This document shows, piece after piece, positions 8,546 through 18,966 of a stretch of DNA of 64,000 nt (its first letter is position 1; the number at the start of each line of letters is the position of its first letter). A program made the translations under genes and the position numbers. The notes under the pieces are model-generated. The model did no database searches and was not told the DNA's origin. It saw only the letters and a program-made list of their open reading frames with translations. This DNA is from Macrococcus sp. DPC7161 (GTDB lineage Bacteria; Bacillota; Bacilli; Staphylococcales; Staphylococcaceae), in the NCBI RefSeq assembly GCF_004117835.1, contig NZ_SDSC01000001.1:620001-684000 (forward strand), written 5' to 3'.

Positions 8546-10409
8546 TTTCCATTTGTTTCACTTGATTCACAATATTCGCTACTGTAATACCAATGTCGTT
8601 TAATAATAAATCGACATCACCATGTTCTATATATTCATCATTAATGCCAATACGTTTCACTTCTACATCCAATTTTTCATCACTATAATAGGATTGAATC
8701 ATTTGACCTAATCCACCAATTAACATAGATTCTTCAATACATATAACTTTCATATTTCTATTTGCTATTTGCTTTAAGTATTCAAAATCCATTGGTTTTA
8801 TGAATCTTGCATTGACAACTTCTACATTAATACCTTCTTTAACAAGTTCTACTGCGGCATCTTCTAAAATTGAAAGCGTTGGTCCAAATGAAATCAGTGC
8901 AACCTTTTCTCCTTGCTTTATAATATCCCATTTTCCTTTAACGAGTCGTTCGTTCGTTGGTTTAACTTCAACACCTAGTCCATTTCCTCTCGGATATCGA
9001 ATCGCGATTGGGCCATCATATTGATAAAATGCATTGTAAAGCATTTGATAGGCTTCCTGTTCATCTTTTGGCATCATGATAGTCATATTTGGTAAATGAC
9101 TTAAAAATGGAATATCAAATACACCTTGGTGTGTTTCACCATCAGCACCAACAAGTCCAGAGCGGTCAACACCAAAAACGACATGTAAATTTTGACGGTC
9201 TACATCATGTAATACTTGATCATATGCACGTTGTAAAAATGTAGAATAAATGGCAACATAAGGTTTCATCCCATTCATTGCAAGACCTGCTGCCATTGTC
9301 ACTGCATGTTGTTCAGCAATGCCTACATCAAAAAATTGTTTTGGTAATTCTGATTGGAAACGCGTTAATTTACTACCCACAGGCATAGCAGGTGTAATGG
9401 CAACAACTTCTTTATCTTCCTTCGCAAAAGATAATACTGTGTCACTAAATACTTTACTCCAAGCCGGTGCATTAGAGTTACCTTTAATGACCTCACCTGT
9501 TTCAAGTTTGTATGGCCCTAAACCATGCCAAGTACCAATTTTATCACTTTCAGCAGGATGATAGCCTTTACCCTTCTTAGTAATCACATGTATCATCACT
9601 GGCCCATCGATGCGTTTACTTGTTTCAATGGCTTCTTTTAAATCATTGAAATTGTGTCCATCTACTGGTCCAATATATTTAATACCTAATTCTTCAAAGA
9701 AAACACCAGACACAACAAGATATTTCAAACTGTCTTTTATACGGTCTGCAGATTCTCTTAACTTATATCCACCAGGTAATTTAGATAAGAAACCATCAAT
9801 ATCTACTTTTGCACGATTATAATTTTGATTTGTTCTTAAACGACCGAACATATTATGCATGGCACCAACATTTGGCGCTATACTCATCTCGTTATCATTT
9901 AAAATAATGGTCATATTCGTTTTATCGTGTCCAATATGATTTAAAGCTTCAAGTGCCATACCACCTGTTAATGCTCCATCACCAATGACAGGAATAACAT
10001 GGTATTTCTCACCTTTAATATCTCTCGCTTTAGCCATACCCATCGCTGCAGACAGACTCGTAGAGCTATGTCCTGCTTCCCATACATCATGTTCGCTCTC
10101 ACTTAATTTAGGAAATCCACTTAACCCTTTATATTGTCTTAATGTATCAAATTGTTCACTTCTACCTGTTAAGATTTTATGTATATATGCTTGATGACCC
10201 ACATCAAAAATAATTTTATCTTGTGGGCTGTCAAAATATTTATGTAATGCAATTGTCAACTCTACAACACCTAAATTGGCACCAATATGTCCACCAGTGA
10301 TTGCACATTTTTCAATTAGAAATTTTCTAATATCATCACTTAATTGCATTAATGCTTCATCATCTAATGCTTTCAAAAATGATGGATCTTTAATTTTTGT
10401 AATATCCAT
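8523..10409 (-). CDS. dxs: 1-deoxy-D-xylulose-5-phosphate synthase
   Basis: First enzyme of the MEP isoprenoid pathway, condensing pyruvate and glyceraldehyde-3-phosphate with ThDP. Seen: ThDP motif [20 protein letters not shown], catalytic glutamate in [15 protein letters not shown], transketolase pyrimidine and C-terminal domains. 628 residues, full length. ATG at 10409 ([12 protein letters not shown]) aligns with known Dxs starts; upstream GTG codons are less likely. A terminator behind ispA and an extended -10 at 10448 suggest its own promoter. S. aureus lacks this gene and uses mevalonate, so it is a lineage marker. Confidence 0.97.
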   Translation of the reverse strand: MDITKIKDPSFLKALDDEALMQLSDDIRKFLIEKCAITGGHIGANLGVVELTIALHKYFDSPQDKIIFDVGHQAYIHKILTGRSEQFDTLRQYKGLSGFPKLSESEHDVWEAGHSSTSLSAAMGMAKARDIKGEKYHVIPVIGDGALTGGMALEALNHIGHDKTNMTIILNDNEMSIAPNVGAMHNMFGRLRTNQNYNRAKVDIDGFLSKLPGGYKLRESADRIKDSLKYLVVSGVFFEELGIKYIGPVDGHNFNDLKEAIETSKRIDGPVMIHVITKKGKGYHPAESDKIGTWHGLGPYKLETGEVIKGNSNAPAWSKVFSDTVLSFAKEDKEVVAITPAMPVGSKLTRFQSELPKQFFDVGIAEQHAVTMAAGLAMNGMKPYVAIYSTFLQRAYDQVLHDVDRQNLHVVFGVDRSGLVGADGETHQGVFDIPFLSHLPNMTIMMPKDEQEAYQMLYNAFYQYDGPIAIRYPRGNGLGVEVKPTNERLVKGKWDIIKQGEKVALISFGPTLSILEDAAVELVKEGINVEVVNARFIKPMDFEYLKQIANRNMKVICIEESMLIGGLGQMIQSYYSDEKLDVEVKRIGINDEYIEHGDVDLLLNDIGITVANIVNQVKQMENDQDEKN

Positions 10410-10447
10410 TTTATTTACACCCACAGTCTAATACTTAGTTATGGTTT

Positions 10448-10453
10448 ATTATA
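10448..10453 (-). promoter_or_regulatory. extended -10 element before dxs
   Basis: TGTTATAAT on the minus strand has its TATAAT at 10453-10448, about 40 bases before the dxs ATG. No convincing -35 is seen, but the TGn extension can substitute. It lies just past the ispA terminator. Confidence 0.5.
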
Positions 10454-10482
10454 ACATTTAATTGTATATTCATAAAAACAAA

Positions 10483-10504
10483 AAAAGCCAAAACATTGGC
10501 TTTT
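10483..10504 (-). terminator. terminator after ispA
   Basis: Nine-base-pair stem (AAAAGCCAA / TTGGCTTTT) with a four-base loop, followed on the minus strand by seven T in all. It lies 13 bases past the ispA stop and splits ispA from dxs. Confidence 0.8.
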
Positions 10505-10516
10505 AACATAAATATA

Positions 10517-11374
10517 TTAATTATTGCGATTCACAATATAAGTAACGAGTTCTTTAAGACCCGCATTTTTTTGAATATCATCAATTAATTCAATTGTATG
10601 TTGATATATTTGGTCTAAAATCTCTTTCGCCTTATTAATACCATGAATACTAACATAAGTGCTTTTATGATTCGAAATGTCACTACCAACGGGTTTACCT
10701 AAACTTTCAAAGTCCCCTTCAACGTCCAATAAATCATCTTTAATTTGGAACATTAGCCCGATATTGTCACCTATGTTATTTAATTTTTCAATTGTTTTTA
10801 CGTCTGCATTCGCTATATAGCCTGCACCAATAATACATGCGGTAATTAAATCACCAGTTTTGTGTGCATGAACATTTTTCATTTCATATTCTGTAAGACA
10901 TTTATCTTCACTGTTCATATCCAACATTTGGCCACCAACCATACCATTGGATCCAGCTCTTTTAGATAACAATGAAATCAAATTAATTTTAATACCATCT
11001 GAGTATTCCTTACTATTGGCAATCACACCAAAACTATCAGTTAATAATGCATCTCCAGCTAAAATTGCTGTTGCTTCACCGTATACTTTATGATTTGTCA
11101 ACTTACCTCTTCTATAATCATCATCATCCATACTTGGCAAATCATCATGAATTAATGAATACGTGTGAATCATTTCAATAGCCGCTGCATAATCATAGCC
11201 TTTTGTTCTATCAATGCCAAAAAGATCAAGTGTATAAAAAATTAAAAGTGGACGAATTCTTTTTCCTCCCGCCTTTAATGAATACAACATTGATTCATTT
11301 AACTTAGGGTCAATGAATTGTTTTTGTTGTTTAATTAAATAATCATTAAACAACGAAATATTCATATCATTCAT
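10517..11374 (-). CDS. ispA: farnesyl/geranyl diphosphate synthase
   Basis: Short-chain trans-polyprenyl synthase joining IPP and DMAPP to make FPP for undecaprenyl, menaquinone and carotenoid side chains. Seen: first aspartate-rich motif DDLPSMDDDDYRRG near residue 80 and second motif QIKDDLLDVEGD near residue 220. 285 residues. The start overlaps xseB by 8 bases. Its substrates come from the MEP pathway, three genes of which are in this window. Confidence 0.95.
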   Translation of the reverse strand: MNDMNISLFNDYLIKQQKQFIDPKLNESMLYSLKAGGKRIRPLLIFYTLDLFGIDRTKGYDYAAAIEMIHTYSLIHDDLPSMDDDDYRRGKLTNHKVYGEATAILAGDALLTDSFGVIANSKEYSDGIKINLISLLSKRAGSNGMVGGQMLDMNSEDKCLTEYEMKNVHAHKTGDLITACIIGAGYIANADVKTIEKLNNIGDNIGLMFQIKDDLLDVEGDFESLGKPVGSDISNHKSTYVSIHGINKAKEILDQIYQHTIELIDDIQKNAGLKELVTYIVNRNN

Positions 11375-11567
11375 TGTTAGAATCCTCGTTCTTTTTTAAT
11401 TTGTTAATTTTTTCTTCTGCAGCTTTCAATACTTGTTCACATTCAGCAGAAAGCTTAACACCCTTTTCATATAGTTCAATGGATTGCTCTAGTGAAACTT
11501 GTTCACTATCCAATTGATTAACAATAGATTCTAATGATTTCATCATTGTTTCAAAATCTTGTGTCAT
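11367..11567 (-). CDS. xseB: exodeoxyribonuclease VII small subunit
   Basis: 66-residue helical hairpin protein (FETMMKSLESIVNQLD) that wraps the XseA subunit. Seen: typical length and pattern with an acidic C-terminus. It shares one base with xseA upstream and overlaps ispA downstream, the classic xseA-xseB-ispA order. Confidence 0.94.
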   Translation of the reverse strand: MTQDFETMMKSLESIVNQLDSEQVSLEQSIELYEKGVKLSAECEQVLKAAEEKINKLKKNEDSNNE

Positions 11568-12901
11568 TATTTCACCTCATTAATATTAATAACTTTTGCA
11601 TCTACTTGACCATCACGTAAATGAATTTGAATTTCTTCATTTTCAGAAACATCATGTACTGATTGAATCACGTCATTTTCTTTTTTGACTATCCCATAAC
11701 CTCTTAGCATCGTTTGAGTTGGACTTAGTGTATTTAATAATAATAATTGATGTTTAAGCCTTAAATGGTGATTTTCTATTGTATTATTAATAATACGTGA
11801 TAATAATTGCTGATGCTTCTGTAATTCATTATTTTTATTCACAATCGTATGTTCGAGTAATTGTGGCTTTAAATGTTGTAGAATGATGGCAATACGATGA
11901 CGTTCCGCATTCATTTTTGCATCGATATTTTTAGTTAATTGATAACTTAATTCATCTCTTCTTTGCGCTCTTTGAATAATCAACATTTCTGGATTTTGTA
12001 ATAAATAATGAGATGTATATCTTTTTAACTTTGCTTTTTCAAAATCAATTTTACGTTTCATTTGTTGATTTAAATATTGTTTTGATTGTTGAATTAAATG
12101 ATAGAGATCATTGATATTTGGTGTCGCTAATTCAGCAGCCCCTGTTGGAGTAGGCGCTCTTAAATCAGCCACAAAATCACTTAAAGTCGTATCCGTTTCA
12201 TGTCCAACTGCAGATATTATCGGTGTATTGGTTTGAAAAATTGCTTCAACTACGACACTTTCATTAAATGCCCATAAATCTTCAATTGATCCTCCACCAC
12301 GACCTAATATAATAACATCAGCATTTAATGTATCTGCTTTTTTTAAGTTTTCAACAATATTTTCCTTTGCACCTTCACCTTGTACTAATGTCGAAATATA
12401 AGTAACCTCTGCAATCGGATATCTTCTTTGTAATGTAGATTGTATATCCTTAACAGCAGCTCCTGTACTCGCAGTTAATACAATGATATGCTTAGGGTAT
12501 TTAGGAATTGGTTTTTTATGTTGTTTATCAAAATAGCCTTTTTCTTCAAATGACTTTTTTAATTGTTCAAATTTCTCATATAATAATCCAACACCATCAA
12601 GTGACATTTCTTGTACATACAGTTGATATGATCCTCTAGATTCATATACTGTAACACGGCCTTTTACAAGAATTTGATCACCATCTTTAGGTTTAAAAGT
12701 AAGTTTTTGAGCAGCTGCTTTGTACATCATACAATTAATCACAGCATTAGCTTCTTTCATCGCAAAGTACATATGGCCACTTGAATGATGTTTAAAGTTT
12801 GATATTTCTCCTGAAACATACATCTGTTGTAAATAAGGATCAACTTCAAATTTCGTTTTTATATATTTAGTTAAAGCACTTACAGAAAGATATTGCTCCA
12901 T
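11567..12901 (-). CDS. xseA: exodeoxyribonuclease VII large subunit
   Basis: Catalytic subunit of the bidirectional single-strand exonuclease. Seen: N-terminal OB fold (YLSVSALTKYIK through GEISNFKHHSSGHMYF), catalytic core with ITASTGAAVKDI-like segment near residue 140, GRGGGSIEDLWAFNE and SAVGHETDTTLSDFVADLRA, then a long coiled-coil C-terminal third. 444 residues, full length. It follows nusB by four bases; folD, which lies here in Bacillus, is absent. Confidence 0.96.
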   Translation of the reverse strand: MEQYLSVSALTKYIKTKFEVDPYLQQMYVSGEISNFKHHSSGHMYFAMKEANAVINCMMYKAAAQKLTFKPKDGDQILVKGRVTVYESRGSYQLYVQEMSLDGVGLLYEKFEQLKKSFEEKGYFDKQHKKPIPKYPKHIIVLTASTGAAVKDIQSTLQRRYPIAEVTYISTLVQGEGAKENIVENLKKADTLNADVIILGRGGGSIEDLWAFNESVVVEAIFQTNTPIISAVGHETDTTLSDFVADLRAPTPTGAAELATPNINDLYHLIQQSKQYLNQQMKRKIDFEKAKLKRYTSHYLLQNPEMLIIQRAQRRDELSYQLTKNIDAKMNAERHRIAIILQHLKPQLLEHTIVNKNNELQKHQQLLSRIINNTIENHHLRLKHQLLLLNTLSPTQTMLRGYGIVKKENDVIQSVHDVSENEEIQIHLRDGQVDAKVININEVK

Positions 12902-12905
12902 AACA

Positions 12906-13298
12906 TCACTCTTTTACTTTAATAATTTCACTTAAGACACCATTGATAAATTTATATGCATCATCATCACTATATGTTTTCGCTATGTTGATTGCTTCAT
13001 TAACAGCAACTTTGTCAGGTGTTTCCATAAATAATATTTCATACGTCGCCATTCTTAATACAATGCGATCCATTTTGTTAAGACGGTCAATCGTCCATTG
13101 TTTTAAATGAGGTTTAATTTTCAAATCTAACTCAGTAATATGTTCACAAACACCTTCAACAATCTCATTTGCAAATGCATCAGACTTACCTTCTTCAATG
13201 ATAAAGCTTGTTGCAGTTTCTTTTGAAATCATTTCTGTTTTTGTTTCCATTTGAAATAAAATTTTAAGTGCGTTTTCTCTTGATTTACTTCTTGACAT
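12906..13298 (-). CDS. nusB: transcription antitermination factor NusB
   Basis: Binds boxA with NusE (S10) in rRNA antitermination. Seen: all-helical NusB fold with RENALKILFQME at the N-terminus and VAVNEAINIAKTYSDDDAYKFINGVL at the C-terminus. The ATG at 13298 follows AAGGAG and gives 130 residues, the family length; longer readings upstream have no ribosome binding site. A terminator separates it from the Asp23-family gene upstream. Confidence 0.95.
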   Translation of the reverse strand: MSRSKSRENALKILFQMETKTEMISKETATSFIIEEGKSDAFANEIVEGVCEHITELDLKIKPHLKQWTIDRLNKMDRIVLRMATYEILFMETPDKVAVNEAINIAKTYSDDDAYKFINGVLSEIIKVKE

Positions 13299-13316
13299 AA
13301 TAAACTCCTTCAAAAA

Positions 13317-13342
13317 TATAGAGGATGCAAGCATCCTCTATA
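13317..13342 (-). terminator. terminator between the Asp23-family gene and nusB
   Basis: Twelve-base-pair stem TATAGAGGATGC / GCATCCTCTATA with a two-base centre, then TTTTT on the minus strand. It starts one base past the stop codon at 13343. Confidence 0.75.
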
Positions 13343-13687
13343 TTAGTTCTCTTTAAATTTTACATTGATAATGTGAATATTAATTTCAGTTGGCTCTAAT
13401 GCAGTCATATTAATTAATGCATTCTTTATAGATTGTTGTGTTTGTTTTGCAGTCGTTGAAATTTGAGTACCATATTCAAAAATACAATATGCATCAATTT
13501 TAATTGCATTTTCTTGAACATCTACTTTAATACCTTTTTGGTTTTTAACACCTAATTTTTCAAGAGACTTATTTTTATGGACAAGTTGAACACCTTTTAC
13601 TTCAGAAACTGCGATACTTGCAATTACTTCAATGACAATTGGTGCTATTTCAACAGTACCTAATGGTTCTTTTTTTGTTTCAATCAT
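13343..13687 (-). CDS. Asp23/Gls24 family envelope stress protein (YqhY-like)
   Basis: 114-residue Asp23 domain protein. Seen: alternating beta/alpha pattern with GTVEIAPIVIEVIASIAVSE at the N-terminus and the conserved GVKNQKGIKV and YCIFEYGT regions. In Bacillus yqhY lies next to accBC, and loss of it disturbs acetyl-CoA carboxylase activity; the same position here, directly after accC, supports that link. It is not the alkaline shock protein Asp23 itself, which is longer and elsewhere in staphylococci. Confidence 0.9.
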   Translation of the reverse strand: MIETKKEPLGTVEIAPIVIEVIASIAVSEVKGVQLVHKNKSLEKLGVKNQKGIKVDVQENAIKIDAYCIFEYGTQISTTAKQTQQSIKNALINMTALEPTEINIHIINVKFKEN

Positions 13688-13756
13688 GTGTTTGCCTCCC
13701 TAATTCATATAACACTATCATAACATGTTTTTAATAGAGATTTAAAGCGATTTATT

Positions 13757-15103
13757 TTATTTTAATATGTCATTATATTCTAAGAAGGTAGTATCATAGT
13801 CATTATTATTAAATATTTCATTATTCATTAACGCATGATGGAAAGGAATCGTTGTATCAACACCAGATACAATGAATTCATCCAATGCACGTATTGCAGT
13901 TTGAATGGCTTCTGCTCTTGTTGGTTGATATACGATAAGTTTTGCAATCATTGAGTCATAATATGGCGGTATCTTATAGCCTGGATAACACGCTGATTCA
14001 ATTCTAACGCCAAACCCTCCTGGTGTGATATACTGCTTAATTTCTCCAGGTGAAGGCATAAAGTTTTTGTAAGGATTCTCGGCATTAATTCTCAATTCAA
14101 TTGCATGCCCTTTTAAATAAACGTCATCTTGCTGAATATCAAGTGGTGTACCTGAAGCAATTTTTACTTGCCATTTCACTAAATCAATACCTGTTACCAT
14201 TTCTGTAACTGGGTGTTCTACTTGGATACGTGTATTCATTTCCATAAAATAAAACTTTTTATCTTTTAAATCATAAATAAATTCAATAGTACCAGCACCT
14301 TCATAATTGACTGCTTTAGCAGCACGTACAGCTGCTTCTCCCATTTCAGCACGTGTTTGTTCATCTAAGATTGGTGAAGGTGCTTCTTCTACAAGTTTCT
14401 GCATTCGTCGTTGAATAGTACAATCACGTTCACCTAAATGAATGGTATGCCCATATTGATCTGCAAGTATTTGAATTTCCACATGTCTAAAAGCTTCAAT
14501 GAATTTTTCTAAATATAAGCCTGGATTACCAAAGGCATTTGATGCTTCTTGTTCTGTCATTTTATATCCTTGAATTAATTCCAATTCATTTCTTGCAACA
14601 CGGATACCTTTACCACCACCACCTGCTGTCGCTTTAATAATCACTGGATAGCCCATTTCATTCGCTAAAGCTTTTGCATGGTCAATACTTTTTAATAAAC
14701 CGTCACTTCCTGGTACAACAGGTACATTTGCTTTAATCATTTCTTTTTTTGCAACATCTTTAATACCCATTTTTGATATTGATTCATGACTTGGACCTAT
14801 AAATTTTATTTGGCAAGCTTCACACATTTCAGCAAAGTTTGCATTCTCTGCTAAAAAGCCATAACCTGGATGGATACCATCACAACCTGTACTACTCGCA
14901 ATTGATAAAATATTTGGGATATTCAAATACGAATCCTTAGATTGTGTTGGCCCTATACAATATGCTTCATCTGCTAATTGGGTATGTAATGCATCACGGT
15001 CCGCTTCAGAATATACTGCCACAGATTGTATATTTAATTCTTTTAGCGTACGAATAATTCTAACTGCAATTTCACCACGATTAGCAACTAAAACTTTTTT
15101 CAT
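13757..15103 (-). CDS. accC: acetyl-CoA carboxylase, biotin carboxylase subunit
   Basis: ATP-dependent carboxylation of the biotin on AccB, the first step of fatty acid synthesis. Seen: N-terminal [19 protein letters not shown]-grasp domain with glycine loop [36 protein letters not shown] and C-terminal biotin carboxylase domain. 448 residues. ATG overlaps the accB TAA by one base (TAATG), so translation is coupled. Confidence 0.97.
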   Translation of the reverse strand: MKKVLVANRGEIAVRIIRTLKELNIQSVAVYSEADRDALHTQLADEAYCIGPTQSKDSYLNIPNILSIASSTGCDGIHPGYGFLAENANFAEMCEACQIKFIGPSHESISKMGIKDVAKKEMIKANVPVVPGSDGLLKSIDHAKALANEMGYPVIIKATAGGGGKGIRVARNELELIQGYKMTEQEASNAFGNPGLYLEKFIEAFRHVEIQILADQYGHTIHLGERDCTIQRRMQKLVEEAPSPILDEQTRAEMGEAAVRAAKAVNYEGAGTIEFIYDLKDKKFYFMEMNTRIQVEHPVTEMVTGIDLVKWQVKIASGTPLDIQQDDVYLKGHAIELRINAENPYKNFMPSPGEIKQYITPGGFGVRIESACYPGYKIPPYYDSMIAKLIVYQPTRAEAIQTAIRALDEFIVSGVDTTIPFHHALMNNEIFNNNDYDTTFLEYNDILK

Positions 15104-15561
15104 TATTTCACCTTGAACAACGGTTGCCCAAATTCAACCATTTGACCATCTTCAACTAATATTTCAATGATTTCACCTGAAACTTCAGCTTGAATTTCAT
15201 TAAATAGTTTCATCGCCTCTAATATACAAACGATACTTTCAGCTTTAACTTGATCACCGATTGTCACATATGGATCACTTTCAGGGGATGGCGATTTATA
15301 AAATGTCCCCACCATAGGCGCTTTAATAATCTGATAATCAGTATCTTCAATTGAAGTATCCACTTGAGTTGGACTATTTTGTGGTGTCGGATTTGAATGT
15401 GTCAGTGCTGGCGCAGAAATTGTACTAACCTCTTTTTCAACCCTAATAACTTCTTTTTCTTTTTTTAATTTAATTTTATATGATTCTTCTTCTAAACATA
15501 ATTCAGTTAAATTAGATTCATCTAATAACTGAATCAATTTTTTAATATCTTCAATTTGCAT
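15103..15561 (-). CDS. accB: acetyl-CoA carboxylase, biotin carboxyl carrier protein
   Basis: Carries the biotin between AccC and the carboxyltransferase. Seen: a helical N-terminus, a flexible Pro/Ser/Thr-rich linker (about residues 50-75), and a biotinyl domain with EAMKLFNE near residue 117, where the Lys is biotinylated. 152 residues. Promoter with an embedded dyad lies at 15607-15635. Confidence 0.97.
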   Translation of the reverse strand: MQIEDIKKLIQLLDESNLTELCLEEESYKIKLKKEKEVIRVEKEVSTISAPALTHSNPTPQNSPTQVDTSIEDTDYQIIKAPMVGTFYKSPSPESDPYVTIGDQVKAESIVCILEAMKLFNEIQAEVSGEIIEILVEDGQMVEFGQPLFKVK

Positions 15562-15606
15562 AATAAACTCCTTTTTATACTAGAAATTATGAGCAGTTAC
15601 TAATTC

Positions 15607-15635
15607 ATTTTATCGTAGTGGTCAGACCAATTCAA
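15607..15635 (-). promoter_or_regulatory. accBC promoter with dyad in the spacer
   Basis: TTGAAT (15635-15630), a 17-base spacer and TAAAAT (15612-15607) on the minus strand. The spacer opens with TGGTCTGACCA (15629-15619), an 11-base dyad abutting the -35. Its half-sites resemble GntR/HutC-type operators, but spacing differs by one base; the regulator is not known to me. Confidence 0.6.
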
Positions 15636-15666
15636 GGCATTTCATTTTTTTCTTATAAAAAGAAAA

Positions 15667-15692
15667 AAACACTCGAAAATATTCGAGTGTTT
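15667..15692 (-). terminator. terminator after efp
   Basis: Eleven-base-pair perfect stem AAACACTCGAA / TTCGAGTGTTT with a four-base loop and a T run on the minus strand, six bases past the efp stop. Confidence 0.88.
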
Positions 15693-15698
15693 AAATGA

Positions 15699-16256
15699 TT
15701 ATCCACGAGATACATATGATCCGTCTGTTGTGTTAATAATTAACATATCACCTTGGTTTACAAATAAAGGTACATTTAATGTGTATCCAGTTTCTACAGT
15801 TGCTTGTTTTGTTGCACCTTGGGCTGTATCACCTTTAATACCTGGTTCAGTTTCTGTTACTTCTAAAGTAACTGTGTTAGGTAATTCTACACCTAAAGTT
15901 TCACCTTGGTAACTTTGAATATGAACTTCCATGTTTTCTTTTAAGAATTTTAATTCGTGCTCTAATTGTGTTTCTGAGATTTCTGTTTGATCGTAAGTTT
16001 CATTATCCATGAATACATGTTGATCTCCAGAAGCGTATAAATATTGCATACGACGGTTATCGATTTGGGCTTTACCTACTTTTTCACCTGCACGGAATGT
16101 TTTTTCTTGGATTGCACCAGTACGTAAGTTACGTAATTTTGAACGTACGAACGCTGCACCTTTACCCGGTTTTACATGTTGGAATTCTAAAACTCTCCAA
16201 ATACCATTATCTACTTCAATTGTTAAACCTGTTTTAAAATCATTTACTGAAATCAT
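15699..16256 (-). CDS. efp: translation elongation factor P
   Basis: Relieves ribosome stalling at polyproline. Seen: KOW-like domain I with [14 protein letters not shown], in which K32 is the residue 5-aminopentanolylated in Bacillus; then two OB domains ending [10 protein letters not shown]. 185 residues, full length. It follows pepP by 25 bases, and AGGAGG precedes the ATG. The spoIIIA operon, which lies between efp and accB in Bacillus, is missing here. Confidence 0.97.
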   Translation of the reverse strand: MISVNDFKTGLTIEVDNGIWRVLEFQHVKPGKGAAFVRSKLRNLRTGAIQEKTFRAGEKVGKAQIDNRRMQYLYASGDQHVFMDNETYDQTEISETQLEHELKFLKENMEVHIQSYQGETLGVELPNTVTLEVTETEPGIKGDTAQGATKQATVETGYTLNVPLFVNQGDMLIINTTDGSYVSRG

Positions 16257-16281
16257 TGAAAATCCTCCTAAAAATACTTCC

Positions 16282-17331
16282 TTATAAAATAATAAGGTCT
16301 TTTGTTGATTGTGTAAAGCGCTTTAGACCATTTTCAGTAACTAAACAGTCATCTTCAATACGTACGCCACCTAAACCTTCAATATAAATACCTGGTTCTA
16401 AAGTAATACACATGTTTTCTTCTAAAATGGTTTCTGATTTACTATGCAACATTGGCCCTTCGTGGACTTCTAAACCAATACCATGACCTAAAGAATGGCC
16501 AAAAGCTTCACCATAGCCATATGAAGCAATCACATCGCGTGAAATCTTATCTGCTTGTCCACCAGTCATCCCTTTTTTAATTGTATTTAAAGCTGTCATT
16601 TGTGATTCAAGGACAATATTGTAAATTTTAATCATTTCATCTTTGGGATTACCGACAGCTAATGTTCTTGTAATATCCGAAACATAACCATTGTAAATTG
16701 CACCATAGTCAAATGTAATCATATCACCAGATTCAATAATCTTATCTGATGCAACACCATGTGGTAATGCACCTCTTACACCACTTGCTACTATAGTGTC
16801 AAATGAAGATCCTGTAGCACCTAATTCTCTCATTTTCATCTCCATTAAATGATTAATATGCATTTCAGAAACACCAGGTTTCACTATTGTTTGAATAAAT
16901 GCATATGTTTCATCAGCAATATCAGCAGCTTTTTGGATCAATTCAATTTCAAATGGTTCTTTAATCATTCTAATTTTTTCAATTTCACCTGCAACATCAA
17001 CAAGTTCCGCGATATCTTTTAGAGCGGTATATTGATGGAATGTGATTAAATCACCTTCAAAACCTAATGATTTGATTTGGTGTTTTTCACATAATTGCTT
17101 CAAAGCAATACTTATATTTCGTTCATTAATAATTTCAAACCCTTTGGCTTGCTTTGTAGCTTGTTCAATATATCTAAAATCTGTAATTAAATAATTTTGA
17201 TTTTTCGTTATTAACAAGCTACCACTTGAACCAGTAAACATAGATAAATAGCGACGATTGTGTGGTGATAAAATGACTAAAGCATCTACATTTTTATCTT
17301 TCAATAACTGTTGTACTTTTTCAAACTTCAT
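16282..17331 (-). CDS. aminopeptidase P family / X-Pro dipeptidase (YqhT-like)
   Basis: M24 metallopeptidase predicted to cleave X-Pro bonds. Seen: creatinase-like N-terminal domain (to about residue 125), then a pita-bread fold with metal ligands in [32 protein letters not shown] and [18 protein letters not shown]. 349 residues. It is paired with efp as in Bacillus, a pairing that fits EF-P and proline metabolism. Confidence 0.94.
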   Translation of the reverse strand: MKFEKVQQLLKDKNVDALVILSPHNRRYLSMFTGSSGSLLITKNQNYLITDFRYIEQATKQAKGFEIINERNISIALKQLCEKHQIKSLGFEGDLITFHQYTALKDIAELVDVAGEIEKIRMIKEPFEIELIQKAADIADETYAFIQTIVKPGVSEMHINHLMEMKMRELGATGSSFDTIVASGVRGALPHGVASDKIIESGDMITFDYGAIYNGYVSDITRTLAVGNPKDEMIKIYNIVLESQMTALNTIKKGMTGGQADKISRDVIASYGYGEAFGHSLGHGIGLEVHEGPMLHSKSETILEENMCITLEPGIYIEGLGGVRIEDDCLVTENGLKRFTQSTKDLIIL

Positions 17332-17415
17332 ATAAAACTGCCCCTTCTTATTTATATTCTATTATATCCATGTTACCATAATTAATATCATAGGTAGTTA
17401 TAAGGAGTAAAAATT

Positions 17416-18003
17416 ATGAAAAAAAGTTTAATAATACTTTCGAGTGTTTTATTTTTAACTGCATGTAACAAAGAAAACCCACAATTAGAAGAAAAGGAAG
17501 CTATACAAAAAGAAATCAAAGACTTAAAATCTAAAATTAGCGATGAAAAAATCAAGCATAAAGCAATCAATAATTCATTAGAAAAAATTAATAAAGAACT
17601 AGAATTAATCAAAGGCTCTTCTAGCCATATGAGCAATACAAATTATACTGATTTTTTTAATACTTATGCTAAAAATATGGGTGATAATTTTAAACGCTAT
17701 GCTGATATTGAAGAAGATGTTAAAGCACTTAAAAAAGATCCAAATATTCAAACTGAACTTGATGATATCTCAAAAGCCGTTCAATCAACATCTAAAACAT
17801 TTGATAAATCATTTTCTTCAAATAATGTGCCTGAAAGCTTTAATAATATCCACGACCAAATTATGAAAGCAGATAAAAATTTAGTTGAAGGTATTGATTT
17901 AATTAATCAAAGTTATAAAAAAAGTGATCAAGCGCAATTAACTAAAGCACAAGAACAATTAAGAAAAGGCATTGATCAATTTGATCAAATACAATTCAAT
18001 TAA
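17416..18003 (+). CDS. putative lipoprotein, coiled-coil rich
   Basis: 195 residues with a lysine-led signal peptide and lipobox LTAC, so C17 is probably lipidated and the protein anchored outside the membrane. Residues 20-65 are charged and heptad-like (coiled coil); the rest is helical and soluble. No catalytic motif is seen. AAGGAG precedes the ATG. It is a single gene facing lipM, with a shared terminator. Related lipoproteins are common in staphylococci, but I cannot name a function. Confidence 0.85.
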   Translation: MKKSLIILSSVLFLTACNKENPQLEEKEAIQKEIKDLKSKISDEKIKHKAINNSLEKINKELELIKGSSSHMSNTNYTDFFNTYAKNMGDNFKRYADIEEDVKALKKDPNIQTELDDISKAVQSTSKTFDKSFSSNNVPESFNNIHDQIMKADKNLVEGIDLINQSYKKSDQAQLTKAQEQLRKGIDQFDQIQFN

Positions 18004-18036
18004 AATAAAGCATCGAGAAACTCGATGCTTTATTTT
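18002..18036. terminator. bidirectional terminator between lipoprotein gene and lipM
   Basis: Sixteen-base-pair perfect stem with a three-base loop (18002-18017 with 21-36). It begins inside the lipoprotein stop codon and ends three bases short of the lipM stop. Confidence 0.85.
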
Positions 18037-18038
18037 AA

Positions 18039-18866
18039 TTACTTTCTAAAAGTCCACTCATCACTTTTATATTTTTCTATAAGTCGATTTGTTTCATCTA
18101 ATATTTCATCAGTCAATTCGATTTCTTTTAATTTAATTTGCAATCCTTTTTCAAAGCCATCAAAAAATGCTTTTTCCATCATTTCAATCGTAATCACTTC
18201 ATCAGTTAAATCTTGAATACTGACAGCTTTTTCAAAAAATGCTTTTTTCATTTTTTCTTTTAATCTTTCATTTTTATAAATAAATAAATCAAATAATTCG
18301 TCAACATCAATCGATTGTAAAATAGAACCGTGCTGTAGGATGACGCCTTTTTGACGTGTTTGAGCACTTCCTGCAATTTTTCTACCTTCTACTACCAATT
18401 CATACCAACTCGGTGCATCAAAACAAACCGAGCTTCTTGGATCTTTTAATTTTGCACGTTGTTCTTCAGTCTTTGGTAATGCGAAATACGCATCAAATCC
18501 AAGTGATTTAAAACCTTCTAATAACCCCATGGAAATCACTCGATAAGCTTCGGTAACTGTTTTGGGCATTTCAGGGTGATCCTCAGGCACGATAACACTA
18601 TATGTTAACTCATGATCATGCAAAACCCCTCTACCACCTGTTGCACGTCGAACTAAACCGTATCCACCTTGTTTAACTTTCTCCAAGTCTATTTCTTTAT
18701 TTAATTTTTGAAAGTAACCAACGGATAATGTCTTGGGTGACCAACCATAAAATCTAATGATGGGTTTAAGTTTATTTTCTGATACTAAATTTAATAATGC
18801 TTCATCAAGCGCCATATTAAAGTACGGATCATGCTTTTTTGTATTTAAAAATAACCATTCTTCCAT
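18039..18866 (-). CDS. lipM: octanoyl-[acyl carrier protein]:protein octanoyltransferase
   Basis: BPL/LplA fold enzyme that moves octanoate from ACP to GcvH at the start of lipoate synthesis. Seen: [19 protein letters not shown], then SSVCFDAPS with acyl-thioester Cys at residue 148, and GRKIAGSAQ with Lys163, the LipM pattern rather than ATP-dependent ligase. 275 residues. It sits beside the rhodanese gene and gcvT-PA-PB, as in Bacillus; the glycine cleavage system needs lipoylated GcvH. Confidence 0.92.
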   Translation of the reverse strand: MEEWLFLNTKKHDPYFNMALDEALLNLVSENKLKPIIRFYGWSPKTLSVGYFQKLNKEIDLEKVKQGGYGLVRRATGGRGVLHDHELTYSVIVPEDHPEMPKTVTEAYRVISMGLLEGFKSLGFDAYFALPKTEEQRAKLKDPRSSVCFDAPSWYELVVEGRKIAGSAQTRQKGVILQHGSILQSIDVDELFDLFIYKNERLKEKMKKAFFEKAVSIQDLTDEVITIEMMEKAFFDGFEKGLQIKLKEIELTDEILDETNRLIEKYKSDEWTFRK

Positions 18867-18966
18867 TTAAAAACCTCTTTTAATTCGTCATTTTATATGA
18901 TTTTATACTATGAAAACCCTGCAATGATGATTATAATAGATATTATGATTACTAAGGAGGGTTAAC

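Noticed and set aside
12390-12396. Perfect Spo0A box TGTCGAA in xseA and similar 7-mers at 23371, 52275, 59692 and 61409
   Set aside because: A rough estimate from base composition gives several chance matches in 64 kb; nearly all lie in coding sequence and none pairs with a second box in a promoter.
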